This document shows positions 25,001 through 36,000 of a stretch of 64,000 bases of DNA, piece by piece. Both the position numbers and the translations under genes were made by a program. A model generated the notes under the pieces. It did not search any database. It was not told the DNA's origin and saw only the letters and a program-made list of their open reading frames with translations. Source of the stretch: Plumapathes pennacea (lineage: Eukaryota > Cnidaria > Anthozoa > Antipatharia > Myriopathidae); assembly GCA_964036295.1 (NCBI GenBank), contig OZ038465.1:2303115-2367114 (forward strand). The letters are read 5' to 3'. The stretch's first letter is position 1. Every line of letters starts with the position of its first letter.

Positions 25001-26971
25001 TTGTCAATTCACACTATGGATGGATGCCCCTGAAGTTAGTGATTGTGGTAACACATAAGAAATACAGCATGGTGGATGTCAGCGCACTATCCTGAGTTAT
25101 AGATTGAAGCTCATTTGAATTCAAAAGAACGTGAGAGAATTGTGTAGAGAAGCATGACACCAAGAGTGCTTCAATCTATAACTCAATAAATAATATGGCA
25201 TATTGACAAGACTGTGCTTTATTATTTAATAAGATAAGGCAAGTGATAACTTTGTGATTCAAAAGAAAAAGGAAAATAATGAAGTTTATTCCAGACTGGC
25301 ATTAGACTCTTGCCTATGTTGAGTTATAATGCATGCAGCACTTACTAATCAGACCACATGTATTATCTGCTTTATCTTATAAATATTGCTACTACAGGTG
25401 ATTCATCTGAACTTAATAGTGCAGGTACTCTAAGTGTGCTTTGTGTGTTTCCAGGTCTCCTCATGGTGACATTAAGGTGATGTCTGTTGGGTCTTTGCTA
25501 CAAAATGCTGACAATGCGTAAGTTAACAAATGAAAAGAAACGAATGAAAATCCAGTATTTGAAATCAATTGTGTAAATCTGGGGGATTAGATAGGTTGCT
25601 ATCCATGTTGCTTTCTTGTTTTCTTTGCTTTGTCCTGAGTTTTGTTTAACTTCCTTTTAGAGTTGTGTGGAGAGGTCCTCGGAAAACAGGTGATTTTCAG
25701 AATCTCATGCGATTATTCACAGTGTTCTCATTTTTCTGCCAGTGGATATCGTAGTTATTTTATTCTCAATTTCTTCCTCTAACGTTTTTAGCACTGATCA
25801 AGCGGTTTCTGAAGGATACATTTTGGGGGCGACTTGACTTTCTTGTGTTTGGTGAGTCAGTTGCGGATGTTGTACATCACAACTTATACCAGAGGTCGCA
25901 CTTACGCAAAAATCTTGTGTATTGACACGCAGTGGGTTTTGAGGTACAATTTGCGTATTCCACAGTCCTGATCACCAAATTAGAAACCGGAGCGTTTGAA
26001 AAAGATCCTTTTTTTTTTGGCGGTGTTTTCAAATCAATGCCTTTCATTGACGAATTTCATCATTTTCGCGTAGGCGGGAGATGGAAATATAGCTTAAATT
26101 CACAGGGATATATGCATGTACTGTGTATTCAATCGTCTTTTACTTTTTCTCTCTCTTTCTCTAGACACACCCCCTGGAACCTCAGACGAGCACCTAACAA
26201 TTGTAAAGGTGCTAAGAAAAGCCAGACCAGATGGTGCCGTCATAGTGACCACACCACAAGAGGTTTCCTTGGCAACAATACGGAAAGAGATTAACTTTTG
26301 CCAGAAGATGGGAGTGCATGTTTTAGGCATGGTGGAAAATATGAGCGGCTATGTGTGTCCCCATTGTCAGGTATGTAGTTCTTATTTGGTAACTTGATTG
26401 CTAGCGAAGCTCATCTGTCTTATGATGGACATTTTTTTATGTTTTGCCTCAGGAGTGCTCGGAGTTGTTTTCATCTGGAGGTGCGGAGAGACTGGCTGAG
26501 GAATATGGACTAAAGTTTCTTGGTAAAATTCCCGTAGATCAGGTCAGTAAGTATGGAAATCAAGTTTCTTGAATATACTGTCCACTGTAGGTAAGGTTGC
26601 AGCCTCAATGAGGACGCCAGGATTTGTACAGTCACGCAATTGCTGTAAAATGCAGTCATCAAACTTTACAGATTGTCAGACTGAATTTGTAACTCTCCAA
26701 AAGACTGAAACAAATTTGCTTTTGGCCATTAAACAGTGGACTAAATTTGTCTGTATGGTTTGACTTGCTTTATTCGCCAATTCATGTATGTCAAACCTCA
26801 AAATCTAATCATCCTGTTGAGAAGTTTCTTTTTATTTATTTATTTATTTTTTAGTTGCTGTGTAATTGCTGTGAAGAGGGACAGAATATTTTTCAAGCAT
26901 ACCCAGACTCACCTGCGGCCTCAGCTCTTGTGAGCCTTGCGGAGAACATTCTGGAGACCTGCAGCAGATGA
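22040..26971 (+). CDS. nubp1: Cytosolic Fe-S cluster assembly factor NUBP1, complete
   Basis: P-loop scaffold ATPase of the cytosolic iron-sulfur assembly pathway. Eleven exons: 22040-22090, 23852-23915, 24493-24576, 24728-24789, 24931-25034, 25455-25517, 25661-25689, 25792-25851, 26165-26370, 26453-26542 and 26855-26971. Every phase agrees and gives 309 residues. An N-terminal cluster-binding set C13, C26, C29, C35 distinguishes NUBP1 from NUBP2. The deviant Walker A SGKGGVGKST is at 63-72, [11 protein letters not shown] at 92-102, [10 protein letters not shown] at 173-182, and the bridging-cluster pair VCPHC at C237/C240. Known partners in the family are NUBP2 and the IOP1/CIA complex. The first cysteine gap is 12 residues here, against 13 in the human protein as I recall it. 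Intron 1 contains an antisense LINE; intron 5 contains a hairpin. Confidence 0.93.
22136..23566 (-). mobile_element. 5'-truncated LINE (CR1/L2-like) with intact RT C-terminal frame
   Basis: Minus-strand ORF (to 22451) encodes the C-terminal half of a non-LTR reverse transcriptase: [16 protein letters not shown], then [11 protein letters not shown] (the YADD catalytic box), then a thumb region ending in RRVRALP. The 5' end is cut just before [12 protein letters not shown], typical of incomplete reverse transcription. The 3' tail is a short (ATTG)n repeat next to AATAAAGGTTATTG on the element strand. The heptamer AATGCAA flanks both sides (22129-22135 and 23567-23573), a possible target-site duplication. 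It sits antisense in intron 1 of nubp1. The endonuclease domain and first half of the RT are missing, so the copy cannot move by itself. Confidence 0.9.
25093..25185. repeat. Small hairpin repeat in nubp1 intron 5
   Basis: TGAGTTATAGATTGAAGC is paired with GCTTCAATCTATAACTCA. A half copy (GAGTTATAATGC) lies near 25320. Likely a MITE remnant. Confidence 0.65.
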
Positions 26972-28096
26972 CCAGTAGATCCCGTGCAAGATGGCCGAGA
27001 CTCATGAAAAATAATCAATAATTCGCACTTAATTCCAATGACTTCGTTTCTAATCAAATTGCATTCAGTTTGTCGGTTTCCCCAGTCAGTGTTGGGTATG
27101 GGATATTGTGGGACAGATCCTTTTGGTTGAAACGACATCGAAGTAAGGGAAGGGGAGAAAAGAAACAGATATAAAAGCGCTTGAATAAGCCGAGTGTTTT
27201 TGCAATGCATTGTCTATTTGGTGTGATCATAGTGCTGTGTGTAGGCGATAAGTGAAAGGACTGGACTGCTTTAGGTGGTGTGGACTTGACCTCTCGCGAT
27301 GCGACGTAACTGAAACCTGGCACCCGCGGACACCAGCGGCCACAAGCTGAGGTCTTAAACACCGGCACATTACTAATGCAACGTTTTGTCATGCCGCGTT
27401 TAGACTTGGTGCCCGCTCCGGCGACGTTTTGTCAGTCCACCGCGGGGTTCGAGTACCGGCACAATACTTGGGTAGTGTCATACAATAAGTGCTCGACACA
27501 GTTTCCCGATGCTGAAAAGTTAGTCAGAGCAGGCATAAATTGTGTGCAGACTGGTCAGTTTGGTGCAGATCCAGTGTCGCACGTGGTCAGGCCCGAATTT
27601 TGGCAAAGGCGTGCTCGCACAGGTGCTTGTCGGGAACTGAGTACAATGCCCGAACCGGCCTGGGCCTGGTAAGGGCTGGGAACTGAGCAATACCTTAATT
27701 GCCATTTTTCCGGGTGTTTGCGTTTTATGCAACCGGGGCCTGGCCTGAAGGCGCAGCCTTAGTTTTCGCGCCAAAAACCCTGTACATTTCGGGCTCCCGT
27801 GCCAAGATTTTGGCGCGGGCACGAAGCTGTCCGTGCCTTGCAGTGCTGAACCAGTGCGGTAGTATCTTACACGGGCCATTTGTGCAGCACAGTTGGGTAA
27901 AAACACTTAAGTAGCCCATTAAACTAATAATATTTTACTGTCTTGTTGAATTCATAGAAATTACCAAGAAAAAATCAGGTTTTCGTTCTCTCACAGCCGC
28001 CTAATGCATGTTGTACCTCCCGTTTTATGATTCTCGTAACCTTTGTATTTCTCCCCGGCCATGTGGATGTGACACATTAACATTAATTTATCTTAA
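26972..28096. other. Intergenic region, no gene recognised
   Basis: Contains the nubp1 3' UTR and a G/C-richer block (27480-27920) with overlapping open frames on both strands. None has a recognisable domain or splice-supported continuation. Confidence 0.4.
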
Positions 28097-30993
28097 ATGA
28101 AGCCGCTTGTGTTTGCCAAGCCGATGACAAGGGCGCTGGATGTTCTTGTGCAAACAAGCCCGTTGCTATTTTGGTCGCTGTGTGTACTGCAACGAACCCA
28201 TCTGACGCAGCAAGGTAAACGTCGTAAAAATGTGTCGTTGGGGATGCACTGAGAACACATTGGTAAGCTCACACAAGTACTATACACGGGCAACATTAAA
28301 AGCGGCTCAGTCAACAGAGCGTTCGGGTTCTGTGTTACGACCGTGGCGTGATCGGTCATGGGTTGAAATACCGGCCGTCGCTGCCCCACGGTTAGCAGTT
28401 CATAGGTACGGTCCAGACTAAGATACCAGTAGAAAACACGCCAAATAACTCAGTCTTATGATGACCTAAATGCTTGATGGTTGCCGGTGTCTAGTCTAAA
28501 ACTCCTCCAAGAACAAGTCGTTCAAAGTATGATTCGGCTAATCCGGCCTGCCTAAAATGAAAAGGCTTTGCCCCGGAACACGATGTCTTCGATAGGTTTT
28601 CACCTGGACAAGTTTACAGTTGGTTTTTAATGACTGAACTCTGCAGTTTGTTGATGAAAGAGGAAAGTTCAACTGTCGAGCTTTGGCAACCGGACTCGGA
28701 GTTAGAGTACACTTTTGTCAATAAGTAGATACTAACTAAATAAACGACCGCCATTACTTTGATTGTAATAACTCGGTGTCAACCACTTTCTTTCTGCAGA
28801 GTTTCAAATGCAAATACTGCGGAACAAATTACTGCAAAGCCTGTAGACGGGGAGACTTCCACGGCGAGATGTTTACACCTGACACATGCCGAACTTGTAA
28901 CCAGGTAGGAGCTATTAACTTTGCAGAGCAAATAGTTGAAATGTTCAGCGGAGTTCAAGGACGTCAAATTATAAATCCGTCCCGACTCTCGCCAAATTTA
29001 TGGTCGCTTGGTCGTATTCTGTTCGGGTGGTTTTCGGAAGTTTTCGGATGGGAAGAGAAAGGCGAAATATATCAGTCTTGGTCCGAACCTCGCTGTGAAT
29101 AAGCAGTGTATCTAACTTGCTGAACAAACACAAGCATAGTTTCATCCATAAAGATTTTGATTGACAGAATCATCAAACTTCTGAATGACCGGCGGGGGAA
29201 AAGTACATACTGCATGGGCCTTGGGAATTCAAGTCGATTAGTCAAGACTCGATCTCCTCACTATACACACTGAGGTTACGTCTCGATAATCTCATAACGA
29301 GCCCAGTGACGACGTGAACCTAGTCAAAGTCTGTTTTTATGTTGGACTTAAGGGCCCAGCATATTGTTTTCACCCGAAAACCACAGCGTAGGTATCATGA
29401 CAATTGGTCAAAGAAGTCCCCCCTCTAGGATTTTGAATTTTGATTGACGTGTAAGCAAATATACTATATTTTGATTGGATAATGTTCACGTGCGAGCGAC
29501 GTGGAAGCCTTTCTTTTCTTGGCTGAGTTTCAAAGTATGTAACGTGAGATTTTTGTTGACGTATACTTGCGCGTTTGCGGTTTTTGTTCATTATATTCAC
29601 TTTCGCATTTTTCTTCGTCCAGCTGGTTAAAACTAAGCGAAGGAAAGCAAACATAATCACACGATACCATTTCGACAAGCTGAAGTAGCTCCCGGCTGGG
29701 TTTTTCAGCTTTAACATAAGCTTATCAAACAACCGTGAATTCATCAAAACCGCGGTGATAATAGCTCAGAATGAAACAGGCCGACTGGAAATTTTGAAAG
29801 CTTGGTAGAAGAAACGCAATTTAGAAGACGAAAAACAGGTAAGTAATGAAGCGCAGGCTAGATTAATCGTGGCCTGCGATTAGAAACAAATGTTCGAAGT
29901 CAAACTGTCAAAACAATTATGCATGAAAATGAGATATGTCACGCAATTACTCCCAAATTCAAAATGTAGATTCTCTCATCCTTTTGAAGCAAATGTACGA
30001 GTGTTGTAATTATAACTTTTTAATCAGGTTCATTTGAGTAAATCAAAAGCCAAGTTCCCCATACTGTATAATATTTTTTCGGGTGAGAAATTGAAAGAGA
30101 AAATTGAAGTTGATCACTCTTGGGAGTCTCGCTCTAGTCCAGAGATTGCTTATTCAACAATTCATATGGTGCGTGCGGACACTTGCCACACCAAACTTGA
30201 ATCCCAGCAACTGTCGCGTTTTCACGCGACAAAACTTGTTAGATTTGCCGCTGAGGTTCGTTACGAGCATTGCACGGCCCAGGAACGTACGGGGGTATGC
30301 TGTAGGAGAAATATTCTTAAGCCCTGGCCAAACGAGATGCACGTCGATTCAAGTTTGACATGACAAAAAATTTGCATCGACTTGCAAAAGGTGGCCAAAC
30401 GAGACGCAAGTTCATGCAAGTTCATGCAAGTTTTGTAAAAACTTTTTCTTTTTTAGACGGTTCTGAGTCAGAAACCGAGCAAAAAGTTTCTCTTGAGCTG
30501 GAACTTAATGAGGAGGCTTTTACTTTTGATTTTTTTTATTTAGATCGACTTGCCTTTGCTAACGCGCTCTTCGCTGTTTTAGGTGAAAAACATGCGTCGA
30601 CTTGCATGAAAATTTGAACATGTTCAAATTCCATGCAAGTCACTGCAAGTCGATGCAAGTCCGTGCAAGTTGGTGGCCAAACGAAACGCAAGTCCGCGCA
30701 AGTTTGAAAACTTGCATCGACTTGCGTTGACTTGCACCTCGTTTGGCCAGGGCTTTATTCCTTTCATCTAGTGATCTTTCCGTTGTAAATTGCAGCGTCC
30801 ATGTCAAGGAGAACGGATTCCTCCACCTACAAATCCTTCGGTTAGCAGTAACCGAAAAGAAGCGCCAACTTGTAAGCCAGGAATCAATAAGAAACCTTGT
30901 GGCGCTAAGTGCAACAAAAAAATTAGCACCACCGCGAGAAGGGGCTCTGTACAGACGGAAAACACGAGGCTGAAACCTGCGTCAAATTCTTGA
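28097..30993 (+). CDS. Small zinc-binding protein, first exon apparently disrupted
   Basis: Protein of unknown function, probably zinc-binding. Two intact exons, 28800-28904 and 30796-30993, join in phase 0. They encode SFKCKYCGTNYCKACRRGDF, then TCRTCNQ followed by RPCQGERIPPP and a basic tail ending NS. Cysteines are spaced C-x2-C-x4-C-x2-C then C-x2-C, like a small zinc ribbon or part of a FYVE-like fold. A likely first exon is 28097-28214: it starts MKPLVFAKPMTRALDVLVQ and ends at a gtaaac donor. In a second frame after a T4 run (28169-28172) it reads LFGRCVYCNEPI, adding another C-x2-C. To join, one T must be excess, and an in-frame TGA lies at 28203-28205. With one base fewer the exon is 117 nt and exactly phase 0. 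Either this copy is a pseudogene, or the assembly has errors, or the real first exon lies elsewhere. Confidence 0.5.
28295..28395 (+). repeat. tRNA-derived SINE head
   Basis: A-box-like GGCTCAGTCAACAGAGC (28303-28320) is followed about 40 bases later by a B-box-like GGTTGAAATACC (28361-28372). The spacing and sequence are those of a pol III tRNA-type promoter. The sequence does not fold as a full tRNA. It lies in intron 1 of the zinc-protein gene. Confidence 0.6.
30321..30753. mobile_element. TIR element with iterated TGCAAGTCGA words
   Basis: Perfect termini GCCCTGGCCAAACGAG (30321) and CTCGTTTGGCCAGGGC (ending 30753). Both arms are made of repeated GCAAGTCGATGCAAGT-type words or complements. 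The centre holds an acceptor-like tttttag followed by an open acidic stretch (DGSESETEQKVSLELELNEE). The element is in intron 2 of the zinc-protein gene and ends about 42 bases before exon 3. Flanks TTAA and TTTA are not a perfect duplication. Confidence 0.75.
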
Positions 30994-32152
30994 AGGAATG
31001 TCGGGATGGTGCGTGTAAAGCTTGCTCGACCAAAAACCGACCGACCGATTGATCGGCATTCTATCGACCGTCGACTGGTAGTACCCTGCTAGCAGAGCCT
31101 CCGAGTAAACGTCGGAGACTCTGCCAACGTCCTCGACTTTCTTTGTTGAGCATGCGTGAGCCGTTTATCCAAACTTTTGGATGAGTCAAACCAGTTTCTT
31201 TGTCTCAATAAACCGGTCATACGAGTCGGGGCTACCCCGCATGTGCAGTTCGGTAAACTGCTGACTGTTTTTGTGCCCACGGTGTTGTTTGAAACGAGGC
31301 TTCGGCAGGCTTGGTCGCATAGGGCTCGCGCATGCTCAACGGAGAAAATGGAGCTCATTGGCAGAGCCTTCTTCTTCCTTCGTTTCCAACGTAGAGAGAG
31401 TGAAGATGGTTCTGCTCGCAGGGTAACTGGTAGTAGATTGATTGCTGCACTGACTTGCGATGGTCGGCCGACTGTTGACCATCGATTTTTGTGTCTACTG
31501 CCTCGAAGAAGCCACGTAGACACTATGTCATCGTATGCGTGAGGTAAGAATCAATAAATGGTCGCACGTTGATATTTGGAACCAATGAAAGGAAGGACTG
31601 GATTACCGATTGTACACGAACTTCGCTGTTGGTCGAGGAAACAATGACTGCGATCACGAACTCATGGGGTCACAGGGTTTTCAGCAAGGCGACCAGGTTT
31701 CGGAATATTTCACGATGAATTACTTTAAACTTTCAGGGATAACTTGCAACAGCTTTCGAAATGTGTCAAACCGGTCAAACGAAAGGTTACTTCAGTGTTG
31801 CGAATCGACGAACTTGGCGCGGCGAAATGAACAGATACGGAGCCGTTTGAGCGACGAGATTCCTTGCCGAGGGAAAGCTGCGAACGCTTGTTGAGATTGC
31901 CTTAAATCGCAGTTTTTGAAAATGTGTATGCCGAAAACGCTCGAATGAAAGGTTCTGGCTAGTAATATGCATCGGCCGATTTTCCTGACGAACTGTGTAC
32001 AGTAATGACAACACGTTGCAACGGACGTAAATCGACCAGTCATTATTTTGTGTCGATGTTTCAGTCGACAGAGACAGTACAGTAAAATGTGAAGCTTCTA
32101 TGAATCTTCATTTGTCATTCGCGTATGAGTTGAAATAAATATTTACACGAGC
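30994..32152. other. Intergenic region, no gene recognised
   Basis: Open frames at 31089-31542 on both strands have no recognisable domain or splice support. A block near 31030-31080 is rich in CGACC words. Otherwise nothing is seen. Confidence 0.35.
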
Positions 32153-32433
32153 CTAGTTGTGCTTGTCTTTACTGGATTTGATTTGGTTATGACGGCTGTG
32201 AAGTGAACTGTTTACAGAAACCGTCAATGGCAACTGTGAATAGGCATATTTCCTAGTAATGGTTACTGCATCCTCAAGCACCTTCATCTCAGGGAACCTA
32301 TACTTCTCCAGTAATTCAGTTTTGCCTCGCGACGCTCTTGGAGTCAAGGTAACGCAAGTGCTTCTTTGTGCTGATCCGAGGTTTGATCTGTGAAGTGCCT
32401 TCAATATCTGGATATCCTTAATTCTCTCTGTTC
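32153..32433 (-). CDS. Probable terminal coding exon of an unknown protein
   Basis: Minus-strand open exon of 281 nt ending in TAG, preceded by the acceptor ttaatgcag. It would enter with two bases left over from a codon. The 92-residue product is basic and Ser/Thr-rich, with RIKDIQILKALHRSNLGSAQ near its start and ELLEKYRFPEMKVLEDAVTI in the middle. No family was recognised. A candidate start (MSRRMLC) lies in the same orientation near 32540, but no donor connects it. It could equally be a non-coding RNA exon that is open by chance. Confidence 0.3.
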
Positions 32434-32789
32434 CTGCATTAAGTGTGTGCGTTTTCCCAATCTTTAAATTTTCCCAGTTTCCCAGAAAAGAATCGTTTCT
32501 TATAAAACAGTTTTAGCGTAAACACAACATGCGACGCGACATTTTGGCAGCGGGTCAGCTGATTAAGCTAACGGAAGTACGTCACAAATCATCTTGTGGT
32601 GCAAGAGAGATGCCTGTGGCAAATGCCATTTCTTCAAACAAAAAAAAAAAAATAGGAGAACAAATGCACTAGACACATGCACCTCACAGGTGCCTATTTT
32701 TTACTCATCTACACGTACAAGAGGGCCTAGATGAAAGCGTCTGCATAACACTTAACAGTAAAAAAATGGATCATTACGGGTATCGGGCC

Positions 32790-33068
32790 ACAGGCAAAGT
32801 AGAGGTCGCATTCTTAACATGAGTGATTTGATCATGTAAAGTATACGACCGGGGGTCGTATTCTTAAAGTGATTGAATCGATCATTTCCAGTATACGACC
32901 TCAACCATAATTTCCAGGGGGGGAAATAGAATTTTAATCATTTTAGGAACACGACCGGTCGTTTTCTTAAAATGAGCACGTTTTTCAATTTAGGTTTACG
33001 ACCGGTCGCATTCTTGACATGAAAACGTTCTCATTTCAGGAACACGACGGGCTGTTTCTTTAAAGTTA
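32790..33068. repeat. Array of CGACCGGTCG palindrome units
   Basis: Units of about 40-50 bases recur at about 32803, 32855, 32900, 32955, 32998 and 33040. Each has a CGACCGGTCG-like palindrome followed by (G/T)TTCTTAAAATGA and then TTTC/TTTAGG. Copies are diverged. No coding potential is seen. Confidence 0.6.
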
Positions 33069-33073
33069 AAATC

Positions 33074-33313
33074 ATGGCCAAAAGTGTTGGGACGATACAA
33101 ATCCCCCCCCCCCCCCCCCTCCTCCCCTCCTTCAAATAAATGTTGGAATATCAGTTGCACCAAGTCACGCCAACATTGATTCAGAGGGGTGGGGCATCAT
33201 AGCTACCTCTAGTGTTGATGATTTTGTTTCAGTACAAATTACATAGCCTTGGGGTAAAGCAGTAGGTCGTAAATTCATATTCAGTCAGCATCGTCCCAAC
33301 TAATTTTGGCCAT
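33074..33313. repeat. MITE with ATGGCCAAAA...GGGACGAT termini
   Basis: ATGGCCAAAAGTGTTGGGACGA at the left pairs with ATCGTCCCAACTAATTTTGGCC at the right. The interior has a poly-C tract (33103-33120). It is inserted next to the CGACCGGTCG array. Confidence 0.65.
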
Positions 33314-33799
33314 TATTGTAGGTTTTTCATAGGTTTACGACAGGTTGCATTTTCTCCAAAAAAAGAAAAAAACATATCGGGTAATGGTAGCGCTCTATAG
33401 TTCATACTTTTGTTCTTTACGCATGAAAGCATAAGCACAAGCGTAAGCACAACAGTCATTATTTCACAGTGAAAACAGGCTCGACGCAAGCAAAAGCACA
33501 AGGAACAAAATATGTTTATATGTAAGATAAATTCTATGGCCGATCTTCCACAGTACAAGCCGCTTTGTTGATTTTATAGGAAGTATTTATCATCGTAGTA
33601 TGTTGTAGGAAACGTGGGTAATGCGTATCTCCCACCCGGTGGTTATTATTTGCATATAGTCTTCGTTCCTAGCTTCCTTATAATCAAAGGCTTGAAACTA
33701 AAGAAAGTGACGCAAATGAATGAAGTGTGTTGGGTGCAGGCAAGGCGTTATAAACTGATACTGAAGGTCATACTCAACGGCTTAGTTTAACCAGAAAAA

Positions 33800-34940
33800 A
33801 TGAATTTGAGAGAACTGATGGCAATAATAATGAGCCCTCCACTGGTTTTGATCCAAATAGCTTCAAAATCAGGGACTATTAGCAGGGCACATGGAGTGCA
33901 ATAATCATCCCCATATATGCTTCTGAAGAGGCGGGCGGAGCGCACCGACGGATACACATGGTAAGTATTTGTGTGAACAGTTCCTAGATATGGAAGATGG
34001 ATTACATCTCTTTGTCGACGTTGTAGGACGTGGTGATATTTAAAGTCACCGGGTGAAAATTTCTAAGTATGCCCTAAAATTACACACTTTGACCAGTAGT
34101 TCTTTGTAGGAGATGCCCTGATTGCCACACGAGGAGATCGGTGCGCGAGGGTTCGCTCCTTGCAGAGTTCCCCAGGCTACAAATGGGAACCTTGGTGGGA
34201 CTTATTTTTATGTGGACTGCAGAGGAAAAGCAGACTAGAATGTCAGAATATTGGAATATTGGGAAAGGAGCTGTTTCCAATGTCTTCAGAAAGTGCCGAG
34301 ATATTTGTAGTCAAGAGCTCAGAAGGATGCCTGTTATTCCCTTTGGAGGACCAGCAGACCTTGTGCAGATCGACGAAAGCAAATTTAACAGAAAGCCAAA
34401 GGTGAGGCTGCAATGAGAACGTAGCACATAGCACTGTGAGAAGAAAGATATTGCAGTTTATTGCTGTCCGTCCATTTCCTTTCTGATGTGTGCTTTTTGA
34501 ATCATTATATGTTTAAAAGGCCAGGTACTGCTCCGTGTGCCCACTGGGTTCGAAAACCCTTGCAATATTTTAATCGATAAAAAATTTCGACCAAAAATAC
34601 TCCAACTCGACTAAAATCCTGAAAACAATACACATGTCTATATGGTGTATATATGGGCGTCCCCCAACCCCTGTATGAATTCCCTCTCCTCCCCACCCCC
34701 TCCCCACCAATATTCTTGGCTGTTCGCTTTCCAGCATTGAAAGGAAGAGGGGGTGAGAGGGTGTTTGCCGTATTGCAAGCATGAGGCCCGATGCTATCCC
34801 GACATTATTTTTCCTGGACCAGCAGCTGTCTCTTTTTCTTTCTGGATTCGATTAAACATTTCAATTTGTGATTTTAGTACAATAGAGGAAGGCCTCATCG
34901 TCGTCGCAACTGGGTGTTTGGGTTAGTGTCAACAGCTTAC
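33800..34940 (+). mobile_element. Decayed Merlin (ISXO2/IS1595-like) transposase gene
   Basis: Three exons join in phase: 33800-33960, 34110-34401 and 34878 onward. Exon 1 starts MNLRELMAIIM and ends ERTDGYTW. Exon 2 continues RCPDCHTRRSVREGSLLAEF and ends LVQIDESKFNRKPK, containing the first catalytic Asp of the DDE domain. Exon 3 starts YNRGRPHRRRNWVFGLV. This is the layout of eukaryotic Merlin transposases: zinc-binding N-terminal region, helix-turn-helix, DDE core. It is dead: exon 1 has a TAA at 33902-33904, and exon 3 runs into unrelated repeat sequence (GGGGTGGATCCAGGA) near 34942, losing the rest of the catalytic domain. No TIRs were located. Confidence 0.75.
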
Positions 34941-36000
34941 AGGGGTGGATCCAGGAAATTGACAAAGGGGAGGCCGAGCGCCGGTAGGCGCGAGCCGCTA
35001 GGGGGGCCCGGGAGCATGCCCTCCCGGCCGGAAAATTTTGAAATCTTAACCTTCTAAAACAGCAATTTTTTTAGACCATTAAGCTTTTGAAAGCTTATTA
35101 AGCTTTTGGAAGGAAATTTATCTTTCAGGTACTGCCGGTAAATTCGGCGCCGCATCGAACGCGTAATACTAACACTTTGCTGCCTAACGCACACCCCCAA
35201 TTGGCCAAACGACAGATAAATCTGTTGCAGCGCATCCCATGCAGATGATATAAGTAAGAGTCACATCATAGGATTGATGAATGTCATCCTTCTCTGGTTA
35301 CACGTGGCATAGTCGTCAACACTGTAATCCAAAGGTATATCCTTGTGAACAAGGAGAACAAGGAGAGAATGTTCGTTCTCAACCATTTTCTCTCATTGGC
35401 TCTAGGGCTGTTTTCAGACGGATTAATTTTGCAACACAATTACACAAGTACGCCTGGGCAGGATGAGTGTCAGAGTGTTGTTCGCACACAGCACGTCATT
35501 CCACATTCCTGCTTGTTCTCAATTTTATTTATAATAATTACTGGTAACGAAACTGAACAAAAGTTCTGAATTGATTGATATAAACAACAACAAAAGACGA
35601 AAAACAAAGCCCGTGTACGATTGTAGAGGTCTACGTTGTCTGAAAAATCCGAGACCCAGACAAAAGGGGGGGGCCGCGGCAGTCTCCTTTAATAAGTTGA
35701 CTTAGTGATCTAGTTTTGGACGTTTATTATATCTGACGGTTTTGGTCAACTTACCGGAGAGACATTCAGTAAATCAAACAAAACAAAATATAGCGGCTGG
35801 AATACATCTACTATAGGGCTGAACACCATTGGAGTGGCACATCACTAGATCAACAATAAAAATGGCACACGCCTCGAAATCCTACCCTAACTACAATCTT
35901 GACTGAATTTTTCTAAATTCAAGTAAGTGGTCTAGGTGGAAATCTGATGCCACACAGCACGAGTCAGGATATTGCATGTTTTTAGCCTGAGTCCGAGGGT
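34941..36000. other. Repeat-rich gap, no gene recognised
   Basis: Begins with a dispersed GGTGGATCCAGGA-type repeat, then low-complexity and unrecognised sequence. Short open frames at 35281-35569 do not match the missing Merlin C-terminus. Confidence 0.4.

Noticed and set aside
27376-27919. Several frames in a G/C-rich block
   Set aside because: Open on both strands because of base composition; no recognisable motifs.
28203-28205. TGA as selenocysteine in the zinc protein
   Set aside because: The position is not next to a known redox motif, no SECIS hairpin was identified, and a frameshift is present in the same exon.
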